Assembly (NCBI GenBank): GCA_027489535.1
Contig: JAIXZO010000015.1
Coordinates: 1-64,000, forward strand
DNA length: 64,000 nt
Source: Hyphomicrobiales bacterium
Lineage (GTDB): Bacteria > Pseudomonadota > Alphaproteobacteria > Rhizobiales > Beijerinckiaceae
Reading direction: 5' to 3'
The notes under the pieces are model-generated. The model was not told the DNA's origin, searched no databases, and saw only the letters and a program-made list of their open reading frames with translations. Shown here one piece after another: positions 55,442 through 63,699 of the stretch. Both the position numbers and the translations under genes were made by a program. The first letter of the stretch is position 1, and each line of letters begins with the position of its first letter.

Positions 55442-56439
55442 TGAACGGACCGGTTTCCATGCCTCTCTCGCCCGACGCCGACGCTCTCGCCTCGGCCGCC
55501 CGCACGCTGGAAGCGGAGCGGGCGGGCTTGGACGCGCTTGCGGACGCGCTGCGGCACGATCTCGGCGGACCGTTTGCGGCGGCGGTGAAGGCGATCCTCG
55601 CCGCGCAGGGGCGCGTGGTGGTGTCGGGCATGGGCAAATCCGGCCATGTCGGCCGCAAGATCGCGGCGACGCTCGCCTCGACGGGTACGCCCGCGCATTT
55701 CGTCCATCCGGGCGAGGCGAGCCACGGCGATCTGGGCATGATCCTGCCCGAAGACGTGATCATCGCGCTGTCATGGTCCGGCGAGACGAGCGAACTTGCC
55801 GACGTGGTGGGCCATGCGAAGCGCTTCCGCGTCACGCTGGTCGGCATCACGTCGAACGCCGACAGCGCGCTGGGCCGCGAGGCGGACATTCCGCTGGTGC
55901 TGCCGAAGGCGAAGGAGGCCTGCCCGAACGGGCTTGCGCCCACGACCTCCACCACGATGCAGATGGCGCTCGGAGACGCGCTCGCCGTCGCGCTGCTCGA
56001 AGGCCGCGGCTTCACGGCCGGCGATTTCCGCGTCTATCACCCCGGCGGCAAGCTCGGCGCACGGCTCAAGCAGGTCGGCGCGATCATGCATGGCGGCGAG
56101 CGCATGCCCGTCGTGCCGCGGGGCACGCGCATGTCGGACGCGCTCGTCGTGATGAGCGGCAAGGGTCTCGGCTGCGTGGCGGTGACCGAAGCGGACGGGA
56201 GCCTCGCGGGCATCGTCACCGACGGGGACCTGCGTCGGCACATGGGAGCGGACCTCCTCGCGCGCAGCGTCGACGACGTGATGACCCGCAATCCCAAGAC
56301 GATCCCCCCGGATACTCTGGTGGCGGAAGCCTTGGAAATCGTGGAAAGCCGGAAGATCGGCGCGCTCGTGGTTGTGGAGGACGGCAAGCCCGTGGGCGTA
56401 CTTCACGTGCTCGACCTTCTGCGCATCGGCGCGGCCTGA
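55438..56439 (+). CDS. kdsD: KpsF/GutQ-type sugar-phosphate isomerase (arabinose-5-phosphate isomerase)
   Basis: A 333-residue isomerase that converts ribulose-5-phosphate to arabinose-5-phosphate, the first step to KDO. An SIS domain (about 40-180) carries GMGKSGHVGRKIAATLASTG and SWSGETSELADV, and is followed by TSTTMQMALGDALAVALL. Two CBS domains (about 205-333) end the protein (VTDGDLRRHMG; MTRNPKTI). Two adjacent ATGs start the gene (55438 and 55441), the first overlapping the galU stop. It converges on the NfeD gene with 2 bases between stops. Confidence 0.95.
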   Translation: MMNGPVSMPLSPDADALASAARTLEAERAGLDALADALRHDLGGPFAAAVKAILAAQGRVVVSGMGKSGHVGRKIAATLASTGTPAHFVHPGEASHGDLGMILPEDVIIALSWSGETSELADVVGHAKRFRVTLVGITSNADSALGREADIPLVLPKAKEACPNGLAPTTSTTMQMALGDALAVALLEGRGFTAGDFRVYHPGGKLGARLKQVGAIMHGGERMPVVPRGTRMSDALVVMSGKGLGCVAVTEADGSLAGIVTDGDLRRHMGADLLARSVDDVMTRNPKTIPPDTLVAEALEIVESRKIGALVVVEDGKPVGVLHVLDLLRIGAA

Positions 56440-56441
56440 CT

Positions 56442-56888
56442 TCAGGCGCTCACGACCCGCAAGACCGCCCCTTCTGCGCGCTCCACCCGCACCATCGTGC
56501 CGGCGGGGATGTCACGATCCGCCTCGACGCGCCACAGCGTGTCGTCCACGCGGATGCGTCCATGGCCGTGCGACACCGCCTCCTCCAGCATGAAGACATG
56601 GCCGACCAGCGCATCGGACCGGGCGTTGAGGACCTCCTCGCCCGGCGCGGCGCGGCTCGCGCGCCTATAGACTTCGCGCCCGATGCCGACGGACGCGAGG
56701 GCGGCGGCGGAAAACACGAGCAGCATGGTGTCGAGGCCCATGCCGAGCAGGAACGCCGCGAGACCCGTGACGATGGCGGCGATGCCCAGCCAGAGCATGA
56801 ACGCGCCGGGCATGAACAGTTCGAGCAGCATCAGAACGAGACCGCCCGCGATCCAGAGCCAGCCGGCGCCGACCGAGCCGGGCGTCAT
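56442..56888 (-). CDS. nfeD: NfeD family membrane protein
   Basis: A 148-residue short NfeD protein. It has three hydrophobic segments (about 7-27, 30-48 and 52-70) and a C-terminal OB-fold domain (about 90-148, LVGHVFMLEEAVSHGHGRIRVDDTLW written in part). It is the usual partner of SPFH/stomatin proteins and is thought to help organise membrane domains. Its ATG overlaps the SPFH gene stop by 4 bases. The long NfeD form with a ClpP-like protease domain is not present here. Confidence 0.92.
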   Translation of the reverse strand: MTPGSVGAGWLWIAGGLVLMLLELFMPGAFMLWLGIAAIVTGLAAFLLGMGLDTMLLVFSAAALASVGIGREVYRRASRAAPGEEVLNARSDALVGHVFMLEEAVSHGHGRIRVDDTLWRVEADRDIPAGTMVRVERAEGAVLRVVSA

Positions 56889-57853
56889 GTCCGGTCACCG
56901 CTCGCGGGCACCGAGCCGCGCCGAGGGGCGGCGGGATCGGGACCGAGCGCGGATTTCGTCAGTTCGGCGATGCCGCCGAGCGTGCCGATCAACGACGCGG
57001 CTTCCACCGGCATCATCAGCACCTTCTGGTTCGGCGCGGAGGCGAGCTTTTCCAACGCGGCGACGTATTTCTGCGCGATGAAATAATTGATGGCGGAGAG
57101 ATCGCCGCGGGCGATGGCGGCGCTCACCGCGTCCGTGGCCGCCGCCTCCGCCTCGGCGGAGCGCTCGCGCGCCTCCGCATCGCGGAACGCCGCCTCGCGA
57201 CGGCCTTCCGCTTCGAGAATTTGCGCGGCCTTCAAGCCTTCCGCTTTCAGGATCTGGGCCTGCCGCTGGCCTTCGGCCTCGAGCACGAGCGCGCGCTTCT
57301 CGCGCTCGGCCTTCATCTGCCGGCCCATCGATTCGACGAGATCGCGCGGGGGCACGATGTCCTTGATCTCGATGCGGTTGACCTTGATGCCCCACGGCGC
57401 GGCTGCGGCGTCGACGACCTTGAGCAGCTTGTCGTTGATCTCGTCGCGATGCGACAGCAGGGCGTCGAGATCCATCGAGCCCATGACGGTGCGGATGTTC
57501 GTCATGGTGACGGTGAGCAGCGCCTGACGCAGATCCATGACCTCATACGAGGCTTTAGCGGCGTCGAGAGCGGTGTAGAAGGCCACGCCGTCGACGGTGA
57601 CGGTGGCGTTGTCCTTGGTGATGACCTCCTGATTGGGAACGTCGAGCACCTGCTCCATCATGTTCACCTTCTGACCGATGCGGTCGATGAAGGGCACGAT
57701 GAGGCCCAGACCGGGCGTGAGCGTGTGGGAATATTTGCCGAACCGTTCGACGGTCCAAGCAAAGCCCTGCGGCACCGCCTTCACGCCGGCGAGCAGCGTG
57801 AACAGGACCAGAATGACGACGGCGACGACGAAGACGGAAAACTCGGAAATCAC
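56885..57853 (-). CDS. qmcA: SPFH/stomatin-like protein, QmcA family
   Basis: A 322-residue band-7 protein. An N-terminal membrane helix (about 3-24) is followed by the SPFH domain (about 26-185, including PQGFAWTVERFGKYSHTL and KVNMMEQVLDVPNQEVITKD) and an alanine/glutamate-rich coiled coil (about 190-270) and tail. It forms large ring assemblies in the inner membrane with NfeD and, in E. coli, associates with FtsH. The start is GTG at 57853 with GGAGGGAA upstream; the longer open frame adds unrelated residues. It is coupled to nfeD. Confidence 0.93.
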   Translation of the reverse strand: MISEFSVFVVAVVILVLFTLLAGVKAVPQGFAWTVERFGKYSHTLTPGLGLIVPFIDRIGQKVNMMEQVLDVPNQEVITKDNATVTVDGVAFYTALDAAKASYEVMDLRQALLTVTMTNIRTVMGSMDLDALLSHRDEINDKLLKVVDAAAAPWGIKVNRIEIKDIVPPRDLVESMGRQMKAEREKRALVLEAEGQRQAQILKAEGLKAAQILEAEGRREAAFRDAEARERSAEAEAAATDAVSAAIARGDLSAINYFIAQKYVAALEKLASAPNQKVLMMPVEAASLIGTLGGIAELTKSALGPDPAAPRRGSVPASGDRT

Positions 57854-57870
57854 GGCCCGTTCCCTCCGGA

Positions 57871-58917
57871 TCAGATGGATTTCAGCGCCTCGCCCAGCGG
57901 TTTGGTGTCCGGTCGTGCCGCATCGAAGCGGTATGTCGCGAACCGATAAGCGAGGCCCGATTTGCGGGGAATGAAGAAATATTCGACTGAGAAAGGCGAT
58001 TTGGCATCTTTGCAGACCGTAAAGACGCGTTTGAGGTCCGATCCGGGCTCCGTGAGCTTGCCCGACGCGAAATCCCCCTGACAGGACTTTGCGTCCGATC
58101 CTATGGCGGCGGCGAGAGCGTCGTCCATGGGAAGCGCGTCGGTGGAGAAGATGTGGAGGAACCCGATCTCGTCCTTCGAGACCCATGCCACGTCGGAACG
58201 CCGCGCAATTTCGGGCCAACGCTTGTCGGCGAGTTCGTCGGCCGTCATGAAGCGATAGTCGCGCATCTCGGTCTTCGCGAAGAGGTTCGCGACGAAGCGG
58301 ACTGCGTCCAAGCGATCATCGGCCGTGATCGCGCGCGCCTGCGGGACCGCAGAAGGTTTGGACGACTCCGAAGGCTTGGAAGGCTCCGGGCGCGGGATCG
58401 TGCCGGCGGTGCGGGAATGCGCGGCCACGCAGTCGACGAGCATGGACAGCGCCTTGGCGGTGCCCGTCAGGCGGAAACGGTGCACGCTGCCTTGGATGGA
58501 GACGCTGAGCATCTCGCCATATCGAAACTGATCGAAGATCGCCGCATTGTCGGGCAGATCGGCGCGCAGGAAGTTTCCCTCGCGCGCGATGCCGGACAAC
58601 CGGTTCACGGGGCCGCCGTCGATCGTGTAGGCGACGGGGTAGCGCTGCTGGGGAACGAGAGCGCCCGCACCGGCAAAGCCGATCGACCAGTCATAGGTCG
58701 CATCGACGAAGAAATGCACCGAAATGCCGGAGCGATAGCTGCCGTAGAGCCCGCAATGACTGAGCCGGCCGGTGTCCCGGTCGATATAGGCCCCGCCCTT
58801 CCAGTTGCCGCTGACGAGATCCGCGACCTTGACGTTCTCCGCCGAGCCCGCGGTCGCCGAGACCGCGAGCACGACGCATGCCGCGAAAATTCGAAAGACG
58901 TGCACCGACAACCTCAC
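57871..58917 (-). CDS. Exported hypothetical protein
   Basis: A 348-residue protein with a signal peptide (1-26, ending AGSAE). The first domain (about 30-165) begins SGNWKGGAYIDRDTGRLSHC, and a Ser/Pro/Lys-rich linker (about 172-195, SKPSESSKPSAVPQ) leads to a second domain (about 200-345). I recognise the first part as the kind of domain found in several alphaproteobacterial exported unknowns, but cannot name a function. Start GTG at 58917. It lies 17 bases before the SPFH gene, so it may belong to the same membrane-organising operon. Confidence 0.72.
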   Translation of the reverse strand: MRLSVHVFRIFAACVVLAVSATAGSAENVKVADLVSGNWKGGAYIDRDTGRLSHCGLYGSYRSGISVHFFVDATYDWSIGFAGAGALVPQQRYPVAYTIDGGPVNRLSGIAREGNFLRADLPDNAAIFDQFRYGEMLSVSIQGSVHRFRLTGTAKALSMLVDCVAAHSRTAGTIPRPEPSKPSESSKPSAVPQARAITADDRLDAVRFVANLFAKTEMRDYRFMTADELADKRWPEIARRSDVAWVSKDEIGFLHIFSTDALPMDDALAAAIGSDAKSCQGDFASGKLTEPGSDLKRVFTVCKDAKSPFSVEYFFIPRKSGLAYRFATYRFDAARPDTKPLGEALKSI

Positions 58918-58973
58918 GATCCCGAGACCCGCATCATATCGGGGCGAATGGTGCCGTAAAGCGGCGCTTGCGC

Positions 58974-60038
58974 TCAGATCCAGCCCTGCAACTCGCGTCG
59001 CACCACGGCTTCGATGACCTGCATGCCTTCCTCGGACGCGTTGAGGCAGGGGATGTAGGTGAACTTCTCGCCGCCGTTGTGCTCGAAGATCTCGCGGTTT
59101 TCGCCGTCGAGTTCCTCGAGCGTTTCAAGACAGTCGGACGAGAAGCCGGGCGCGATGATGGCGAGGCTCTTCACGCCCTTCTTGGCCAAGGCCTCGACGG
59201 TCTTGTCCGTGTAGGGCTGCAGCCACTCTTCGGGCCCGAAGCGCGACTGGAAGCTCATCATCATGCGCTCGCGCGACATGCCGAGCTCTTCACGCAGCAG
59301 GCGCCAGGTCTTGGCGCAATGGCAGTGGTAGGGGTCGCCCAGCGTCAGATACCGCTTCGGCACGCCGTGGAAGCTGGTGAGGATGACCTCCGGCTCGAAA
59401 TCCAGCGTCGCGAGATGCTTGCGGACGGAGTCGGCCAAGGCGCGGATATAGGTCGGGTCGTCGTGATAGGGCGGCGAGAAGCGCACGGTCGGCTGCCAGC
59501 GCATCTTGGCGAGCGCCTCGAACGCCTTGTCGCAGACGGTGGCCGACGTCGCCGCCGCATATTGCGGGTACAGCGGCACGACGAGGATGCGGTCGCAGCC
59601 TTGGGCCTGCAAAGCGTCGAGCCCCGCCTTGATGGACGGATTGCCGTAGCGCATCGCCCAATCCACGACGATCTTGCCCTCGAAGCCCGCAAGCGCCTCG
59701 CCGAGCTTGGTCGACTGGTCGCGCGTGATGGTCTTGAGGAAGGATTCGTTGAGTTCGTTGTTCCAGATCGACGCGTAATCCTTGCCCTTTTTCTGGGGCC
59801 GGATCGACAGGATGATCAGGTTGAGGATCGGCCACCAGAGCACGCGCGGCGTGTCGATGACGCGGCGATCCGACAAGAATTCCTTCAAATAGCGGCGCAT
59901 GGGCCAATAATCGGTCGCGTCGGGCGTACCGAGATTGGTCAGCAGCACGCCGATCTTGCCGAGTTTCACCATGGGATGGCCCTCGGGAAGGGGGCCGACC
60001 GCACGGAATTCCGCTTCGGGGCGGGGCATCATGTTCAT
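58974..60038 (-). CDS. hemH: Ferrochelatase
   Basis: A 354-residue ferrochelatase inserting Fe2+ into protoporphyrin IX, the last step of haem synthesis. Markers: GVLLTNLGTPDATDYWPMRRYLKEFL (written in part), the metal-site His in LTSFHGVPKRYL, the YHCHCAKTWR cysteines, FQSRFGPEEWLQPYTD, and the catalytic Glu in PGFSSDCLETLEEL. The ATG at 60038 (MNMMPRPEAEF) has GAGGA 8 bases upstream; an ATG at 60068 would add 10 residues with no ribosome site. It lies 56 bases upstream of the exported unknown, on the same strand. Confidence 0.95.
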   Translation of the reverse strand: MNMMPRPEAEFRAVGPLPEGHPMVKLGKIGVLLTNLGTPDATDYWPMRRYLKEFLSDRRVIDTPRVLWWPILNLIILSIRPQKKGKDYASIWNNELNESFLKTITRDQSTKLGEALAGFEGKIVVDWAMRYGNPSIKAGLDALQAQGCDRILVVPLYPQYAAATSATVCDKAFEALAKMRWQPTVRFSPPYHDDPTYIRALADSVRKHLATLDFEPEVILTSFHGVPKRYLTLGDPYHCHCAKTWRLLREELGMSRERMMMSFQSRFGPEEWLQPYTDKTVEALAKKGVKSLAIIAPGFSSDCLETLEELDGENREIFEHNGGEKFTYIPCLNASEEGMQVIEAVVRRELQGWI

Positions 60039-60121
60039 ACGCGCATCCTCGGATTCCGTGCGGAACATAGGGGGTTTGCGCGCCGGGTCCAGAGGAAAGC
60101 GGGTGTTTTCCTCGCCTTGCT

Positions 60122-61348
60122 TCAACCGACGGGTCGTTCGTCCGCGATGACCTTGCCGTCGTTGGGCAGGCTGCCGGGGGCGACGAGTTCGACCTTGGCG
60201 GACAGTTTCGTCAGGGCCTTCACGCTTTCGCCGAGGCCCGCGACCAAGCCGTCGGAGCAATCGGTGGCCTCGGCCCGCAGGGTCATGACGTCCTGCTCGT
60301 TCTCGCGCGTCACGACGACGCGCAGACGCAGGACTTCGGGGTGGCGCTTGGCGACGTCGGCGACCTGTTCGGGCCGGACGAACATCCCCTTGATCTTGGC
60401 GGTCTGATCGGCGCGGCCCATCCAGCCCTTGATGCGCGTATTGGTGCGCCCGCAAGGCGACGCGCCCGGCAGCACCGCCGACAGATCGCCGAGCGCGATG
60501 CGGATGACCGGGTGATGCGGATCGAGCAGGGTGACGACGATCTCGCCCACCTCGCCTTCTAGCACCGGATCACCCGTGCCGGGGCGTACGATCTCCAAGA
60601 TCATGTCCTCGTTGAGCACCAACCCCTCTCGGGCCTCGGTCTCGTAGGCGATGATGCCGACGTCGGCGGTGGCATAGGCCTGATAGGCCGCGACCCCGCG
60701 CCGACCCAGTTCATCGCGCAGCGACGGCGGAAAGGCCGCGCCGGAGACGAGCGCCTTGCGGATGGAGGACGCGTCCCTCCCCGCCTCGGCCGCCTTGTCG
60801 AGAATGATCTTCAGGAAATCCGGCGTGCCCATATAGGCGGCGGGACGCAGATGCTCGATCACGTCGAGTTGCTGGTCGGTATTGCCCGGCCCGGCGGGAA
60901 TGACGATGCAGCCCGCCGCGCGCGCGCCCTGATCCATGATGAATCCGCCGGGCGTAAGATGATAGCTGAACGTATTCAACGCCACGTCGCCCTTTTGGAA
61001 CCCGGCCGCGCAAATCGCGCGACCGGCGCGCCAAGGATCGTCGGAGCGGGTTTCCGGCTCGAAGATCGGCCCGGGCGAGGCGAAATAGCGGCCGTAATGG
61101 GCGACGTCGGGGGAGGCGAAGCCGGCGAAGGGCGGCTGCTCCTTCTGCAGGCCGGGCAACAGATGCTTGCGCAGGATGGGCAGGCGCGCCAAGGCGGCGC
61201 GGCTCGTCACCGATGCGGGATCGACGTCGCCGAGCAATACCGCCCAGCCGGGCATCGCCTTGGCGGCGGCTACGGCGGCGGGCAGTCGCGTGAAGAGGTC
61301 GGCCTCGCGGGCGGCGGGGCTGCGGGTTTCAAGCGCGTCGTAATGCAT
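60122..61348 (-). CDS. Phenylacetate-CoA ligase (PaaK)-like AMP-forming ligase
   Basis: A 408-residue AMP-forming ligase of the PaaK type, which would activate an aryl or other carboxylic acid as its CoA ester. Visible: FTSG-equivalent region at FASPGPIFEPET, the adenylate region YQAYATADVGIIAYE, the GEVGEIVVTLLD motif, the hinge IKGWMGRADQTAKIKGMFV, and a C-terminal domain with EVLRLRVVVTRENEQD. It lies 6 bases from the livF stop on the same strand, so it is the last gene of the liv-type uptake operon; the imported solute may be its substrate. Confidence 0.88.
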   Translation of the reverse strand: MHYDALETRSPAAREADLFTRLPAAVAAAKAMPGWAVLLGDVDPASVTSRAALARLPILRKHLLPGLQKEQPPFAGFASPDVAHYGRYFASPGPIFEPETRSDDPWRAGRAICAAGFQKGDVALNTFSYHLTPGGFIMDQGARAAGCIVIPAGPGNTDQQLDVIEHLRPAAYMGTPDFLKIILDKAAEAGRDASSIRKALVSGAAFPPSLRDELGRRGVAAYQAYATADVGIIAYETEAREGLVLNEDMILEIVRPGTGDPVLEGEVGEIVVTLLDPHHPVIRIALGDLSAVLPGASPCGRTNTRIKGWMGRADQTAKIKGMFVRPEQVADVAKRHPEVLRLRVVVTRENEQDVMTLRAEATDCSDGLVAGLGESVKALTKLSAKVELVAPGSLPNDGKVIADERPVG

Positions 61349-61354
61349 CGGTCC

Positions 61355-62200
61355 TCACGCCAGCCAGCGCTTGCGGCGCTTGTAGCTCTTCACGTCCTTG
61401 AAGCTCTTGCGGTCCGCGCCGGCCACGCCGAGGTAGAATTCCTTGACGTCCTCGTTCTCGCGCAGCGCCTTGGCCTCGCCGTCCATCACCACGCGTCCGG
61501 TCTCCAGAATGTAGCCGTAGGTGGCGTAGCGCAGCGCGATGTTGGTGTTCTGCTCGGCGAGCAGGAAGGACACGCCCTCTTTCCGATTGAGGGTTTTGAC
61601 GATTTCGAAGATTTCCTCGACGACCTGCGGCGCGAGCCCCATCGACGGCTCGTCGAGCAGGATCATGCGCGGCTTGGACATCATCGCGCGGCCGATGGCG
61701 CACATCTGCTGTTCGCCGCCCGAGGTGTAGCCGGCCATGGAGCCTTTGCGCTGCCGAAGGCGCGGGAAATAATCGTAGATCGCCTCGAGGTCGCGCTTGA
61801 TTGCGGCGTTGCCGTCCTTGCGGGTGAAGGCTCCGGTGAGGAGGTTTTCCTCGATGGTGAGATGGCCGAAGCAGTGGCGGCCCTCCATCACCTGAATGCA
61901 GCCGCGGCGGACCAATTCGCTGGGCGACATGCGGTCGACGCGCTCGCCCTCGAAATCGATGGCGCCCTTCGTCACCTCCCCGCGCTCGGCGTGCAGCAGG
62001 TTGGAGATCGCCTTGAGCGTCGTGGTCTTGCCGGCCCCGTTCGCGCCGAGAAGCGCGACGATGCCGCCGCGCGGCACTTCGAGCGACACGCCCTTCAGCA
62101 CCAAGATGACGTGATCGTAGATCACCTCGATGTTGTTGACGGAGAGGATGACGTCGCGGGCGGGACCTGCGGCGGGTTCGACGTGCTGCACGGCGCTCAT
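61355..62200 (-). CDS. livF: Branched-chain amino acid-type ABC transporter ATPase, LivF
   Basis: A 281-residue ATPase of the LivF (HAAT) group. Walker A GANGAGKTT (about 53), Q-loop region RRGCIQVMEGRHCFGHLT, signature YTSGGEQQMCAIGRA (in place of LSGGEQQ), Walker B MILLDEPSMGLAP, and H-loop region LLAEQNTNIAL. The ATG at 62200 gives a 15-residue leader before the domain; the upstream open frame is a shadow of livK. With LivK and LivM here it belongs to a leucine/isoleucine/valine-type or aromatic-acid importer. Confidence 0.94.
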   Translation of the reverse strand: MSAVQHVEPAAGPARDVILSVNNIEVIYDHVILVLKGVSLEVPRGGIVALLGANGAGKTTTLKAISNLLHAERGEVTKGAIDFEGERVDRMSPSELVRRGCIQVMEGRHCFGHLTIEENLLTGAFTRKDGNAAIKRDLEAIYDYFPRLRQRKGSMAGYTSGGEQQMCAIGRAMMSKPRMILLDEPSMGLAPQVVEEIFEIVKTLNRKEGVSFLLAEQNTNIALRYATYGYILETGRVVMDGEAKALRENEDVKEFYLGVAGADRKSFKDVKSYKRRKRWLA

Positions 62201-62232
62201 GGGGCGTGTTCCGGTCGTGAAACGGGCGGGAC

Positions 62233-62256
62233 GGGCGGGGCGCGGAGGCCCCGCCC
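62233..62256 (-). terminator. Strong GC hairpin between livK and livF
   Basis: GGGCGGGGC (62233-62241) pairs with GCCCCGCCC (62248-62256) around a 6-base loop, 11 bases after the livK stop. There is no T run, so it is probably an mRNA-stabilising or partial-termination hairpin that keeps the binding protein expressed above the ATPase. Confidence 0.6.
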
Positions 62257-62267
62257 GATCGTCGCGA

Positions 62268-63599
62268 TCAGGAACCCTTCTGGCAGGGTTCGCTGCGTGC
62301 GGGCCAGGTGTTCGCGGCCGCATAGTCCTTGGCGGCGGACTCGAGCAGCGGGCGCACCTTGTCCTTCATCGGCTCCATCCAGTCGGAGCCTTGGGTCCAC
62401 TTGGTCCCGTCCCACTGGGCGACATAGACCTTGTTGTGGCCGCTGTGGTCGTCGCAGGACAGCTTCACGGGGGCGGCGAAGCCCTTCATGCCCATTTCGC
62501 CGAGGCGCGCCTCGGTGACGTCGAGCGCTTCGAGACCGCGACGGACGTCCTCGGCATTGACCACCTTCTTGCCGGTGATCTTCTGCGCGGTGCGGATCGC
62601 TTCGGCGATCAGCATCGAGTTGTAGACGCCGCGATTGTAGAGGTTCTCGCCGACCTTATCCTTCGGCACCTTCGAGAAGCCCTTGTCGACGACATGCTTC
62701 TGGATGTCCTGGATGACCGGGAAATTCGAGCCGGAGGCGTGGAAGTTGAGCGACTTGTAGCCCTTGGCCTGATCGCCGCCCGCGCGGGCGTCGTCGTCGC
62801 CGCCGGCCCACCAGACGCCGACGAGCTTTTCCATCGGGTAGTTGTTCTTGGCGGCTTCCTTCACCGCCGTCGGGTTCATCGCGCCCCAGCCCTGATTGTA
62901 GATCCAATCCGGACGGTCACGACGGATGTTCAGCCATACCGAACCTTGGTTCTGCATGTCGGCCGCGGCGACGGGATAGAGCTTTAGCTCGAAGCCGAAT
63001 TCCTTGGCGAGATTTTCGAGGACCGCGATGGGCTCCTTGCCGAACGGCGCGTCCAGATGGATGAGGCCGATCTTCTTGCCCTTCAGCTTGTCGAGCCCGC
63101 CTTCCTTCTCGGCGACGTGCTTGATGAACACCGAAGCGCCGTCCCAATAGGTGACCGGCGGGTTGTAGATCCACGGGAAGGTGTTGCCGACCGCGGCGGC
63201 AGAGAGGCCGTAAGCCATCGACAGGACCGGGATCTTGTCGGCCGAGGCCTTCGGAATGAGCTGAAGGGTGATGCCCGTGGAATACGGGTTGTAGATCACC
63301 GCGCCCTTGCCCTTGGTGGACTCGTAGCACTCGACGCCCTTCTTGGTGTCGTAGCCCGTCTCGCATTCCTCGACGAGAAGCTTGACGCCGCCGATGCCGC
63401 CGTCGCGCTCGTTGAGCATGCGCAGATAATCCGCCATGCCGTCCGCGATCGGGATGCCCGAACCGGCGAAGGAGCCGGTGCGGTAGGTCAGCAGCGGCAC
63501 GTAGATCTGCTCCTGCGCCTGAGCGGGGACCACCGCCGCCGTCGAGACGCCCGTAAGCACGGCCATCGCCGTGCCGAGGGCCAGTTTGCGAATGTTCAT
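62268..63599 (-). CDS. Branched-chain-type ABC transporter substrate-binding protein
   Basis: A 443-residue periplasmic binding protein (type I fold, LivK/Leu-Ile-Val-binding superfamily). A signal peptide (1-29, ending PAQAQ) is followed by the two-lobed domain: VPLLTYRTGSFAGSGIPI, MLNERDGGIGGVKLLVEECET and GVWWAGGDDDARAGG. It is longer than classical LivK (about 370), like the aromatic-acid and urea-type binding proteins of alphaproteobacteria. The ATG at 63599 has GGGAGGAAG 5-6 bases upstream. The ligand is unknown; the co-operonic CoA ligase hints at a carboxylate. Confidence 0.92.
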   Translation of the reverse strand: MNIRKLALGTAMAVLTGVSTAAVVPAQAQEQIYVPLLTYRTGSFAGSGIPIADGMADYLRMLNERDGGIGGVKLLVEECETGYDTKKGVECYESTKGKGAVIYNPYSTGITLQLIPKASADKIPVLSMAYGLSAAAVGNTFPWIYNPPVTYWDGASVFIKHVAEKEGGLDKLKGKKIGLIHLDAPFGKEPIAVLENLAKEFGFELKLYPVAAADMQNQGSVWLNIRRDRPDWIYNQGWGAMNPTAVKEAAKNNYPMEKLVGVWWAGGDDDARAGGDQAKGYKSLNFHASGSNFPVIQDIQKHVVDKGFSKVPKDKVGENLYNRGVYNSMLIAEAIRTAQKITGKKVVNAEDVRRGLEALDVTEARLGEMGMKGFAAPVKLSCDDHSGHNKVYVAQWDGTKWTQGSDWMEPMKDKVRPLLESAAKDYAAANTWPARSEPCQKGS

Positions 63600-63699
63600 C
63601 GGTCTTCCTCCCTGTGTACGGCCCGCCGACATTGTTTCGTCGGTCGGACCGCCGTGCTGGCCGCGGTACTCCCGCGGGTTCGTTACTCCGGTCGTCCCC

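Noticed and set aside
60092..60113. GAGGAAA/TTTCCTC hairpin after the PaaK-like ligase
   Set aside because: Seven weak A/T-containing pairs, 8-base loop and no T run on the minus strand; too weak to call a terminator.
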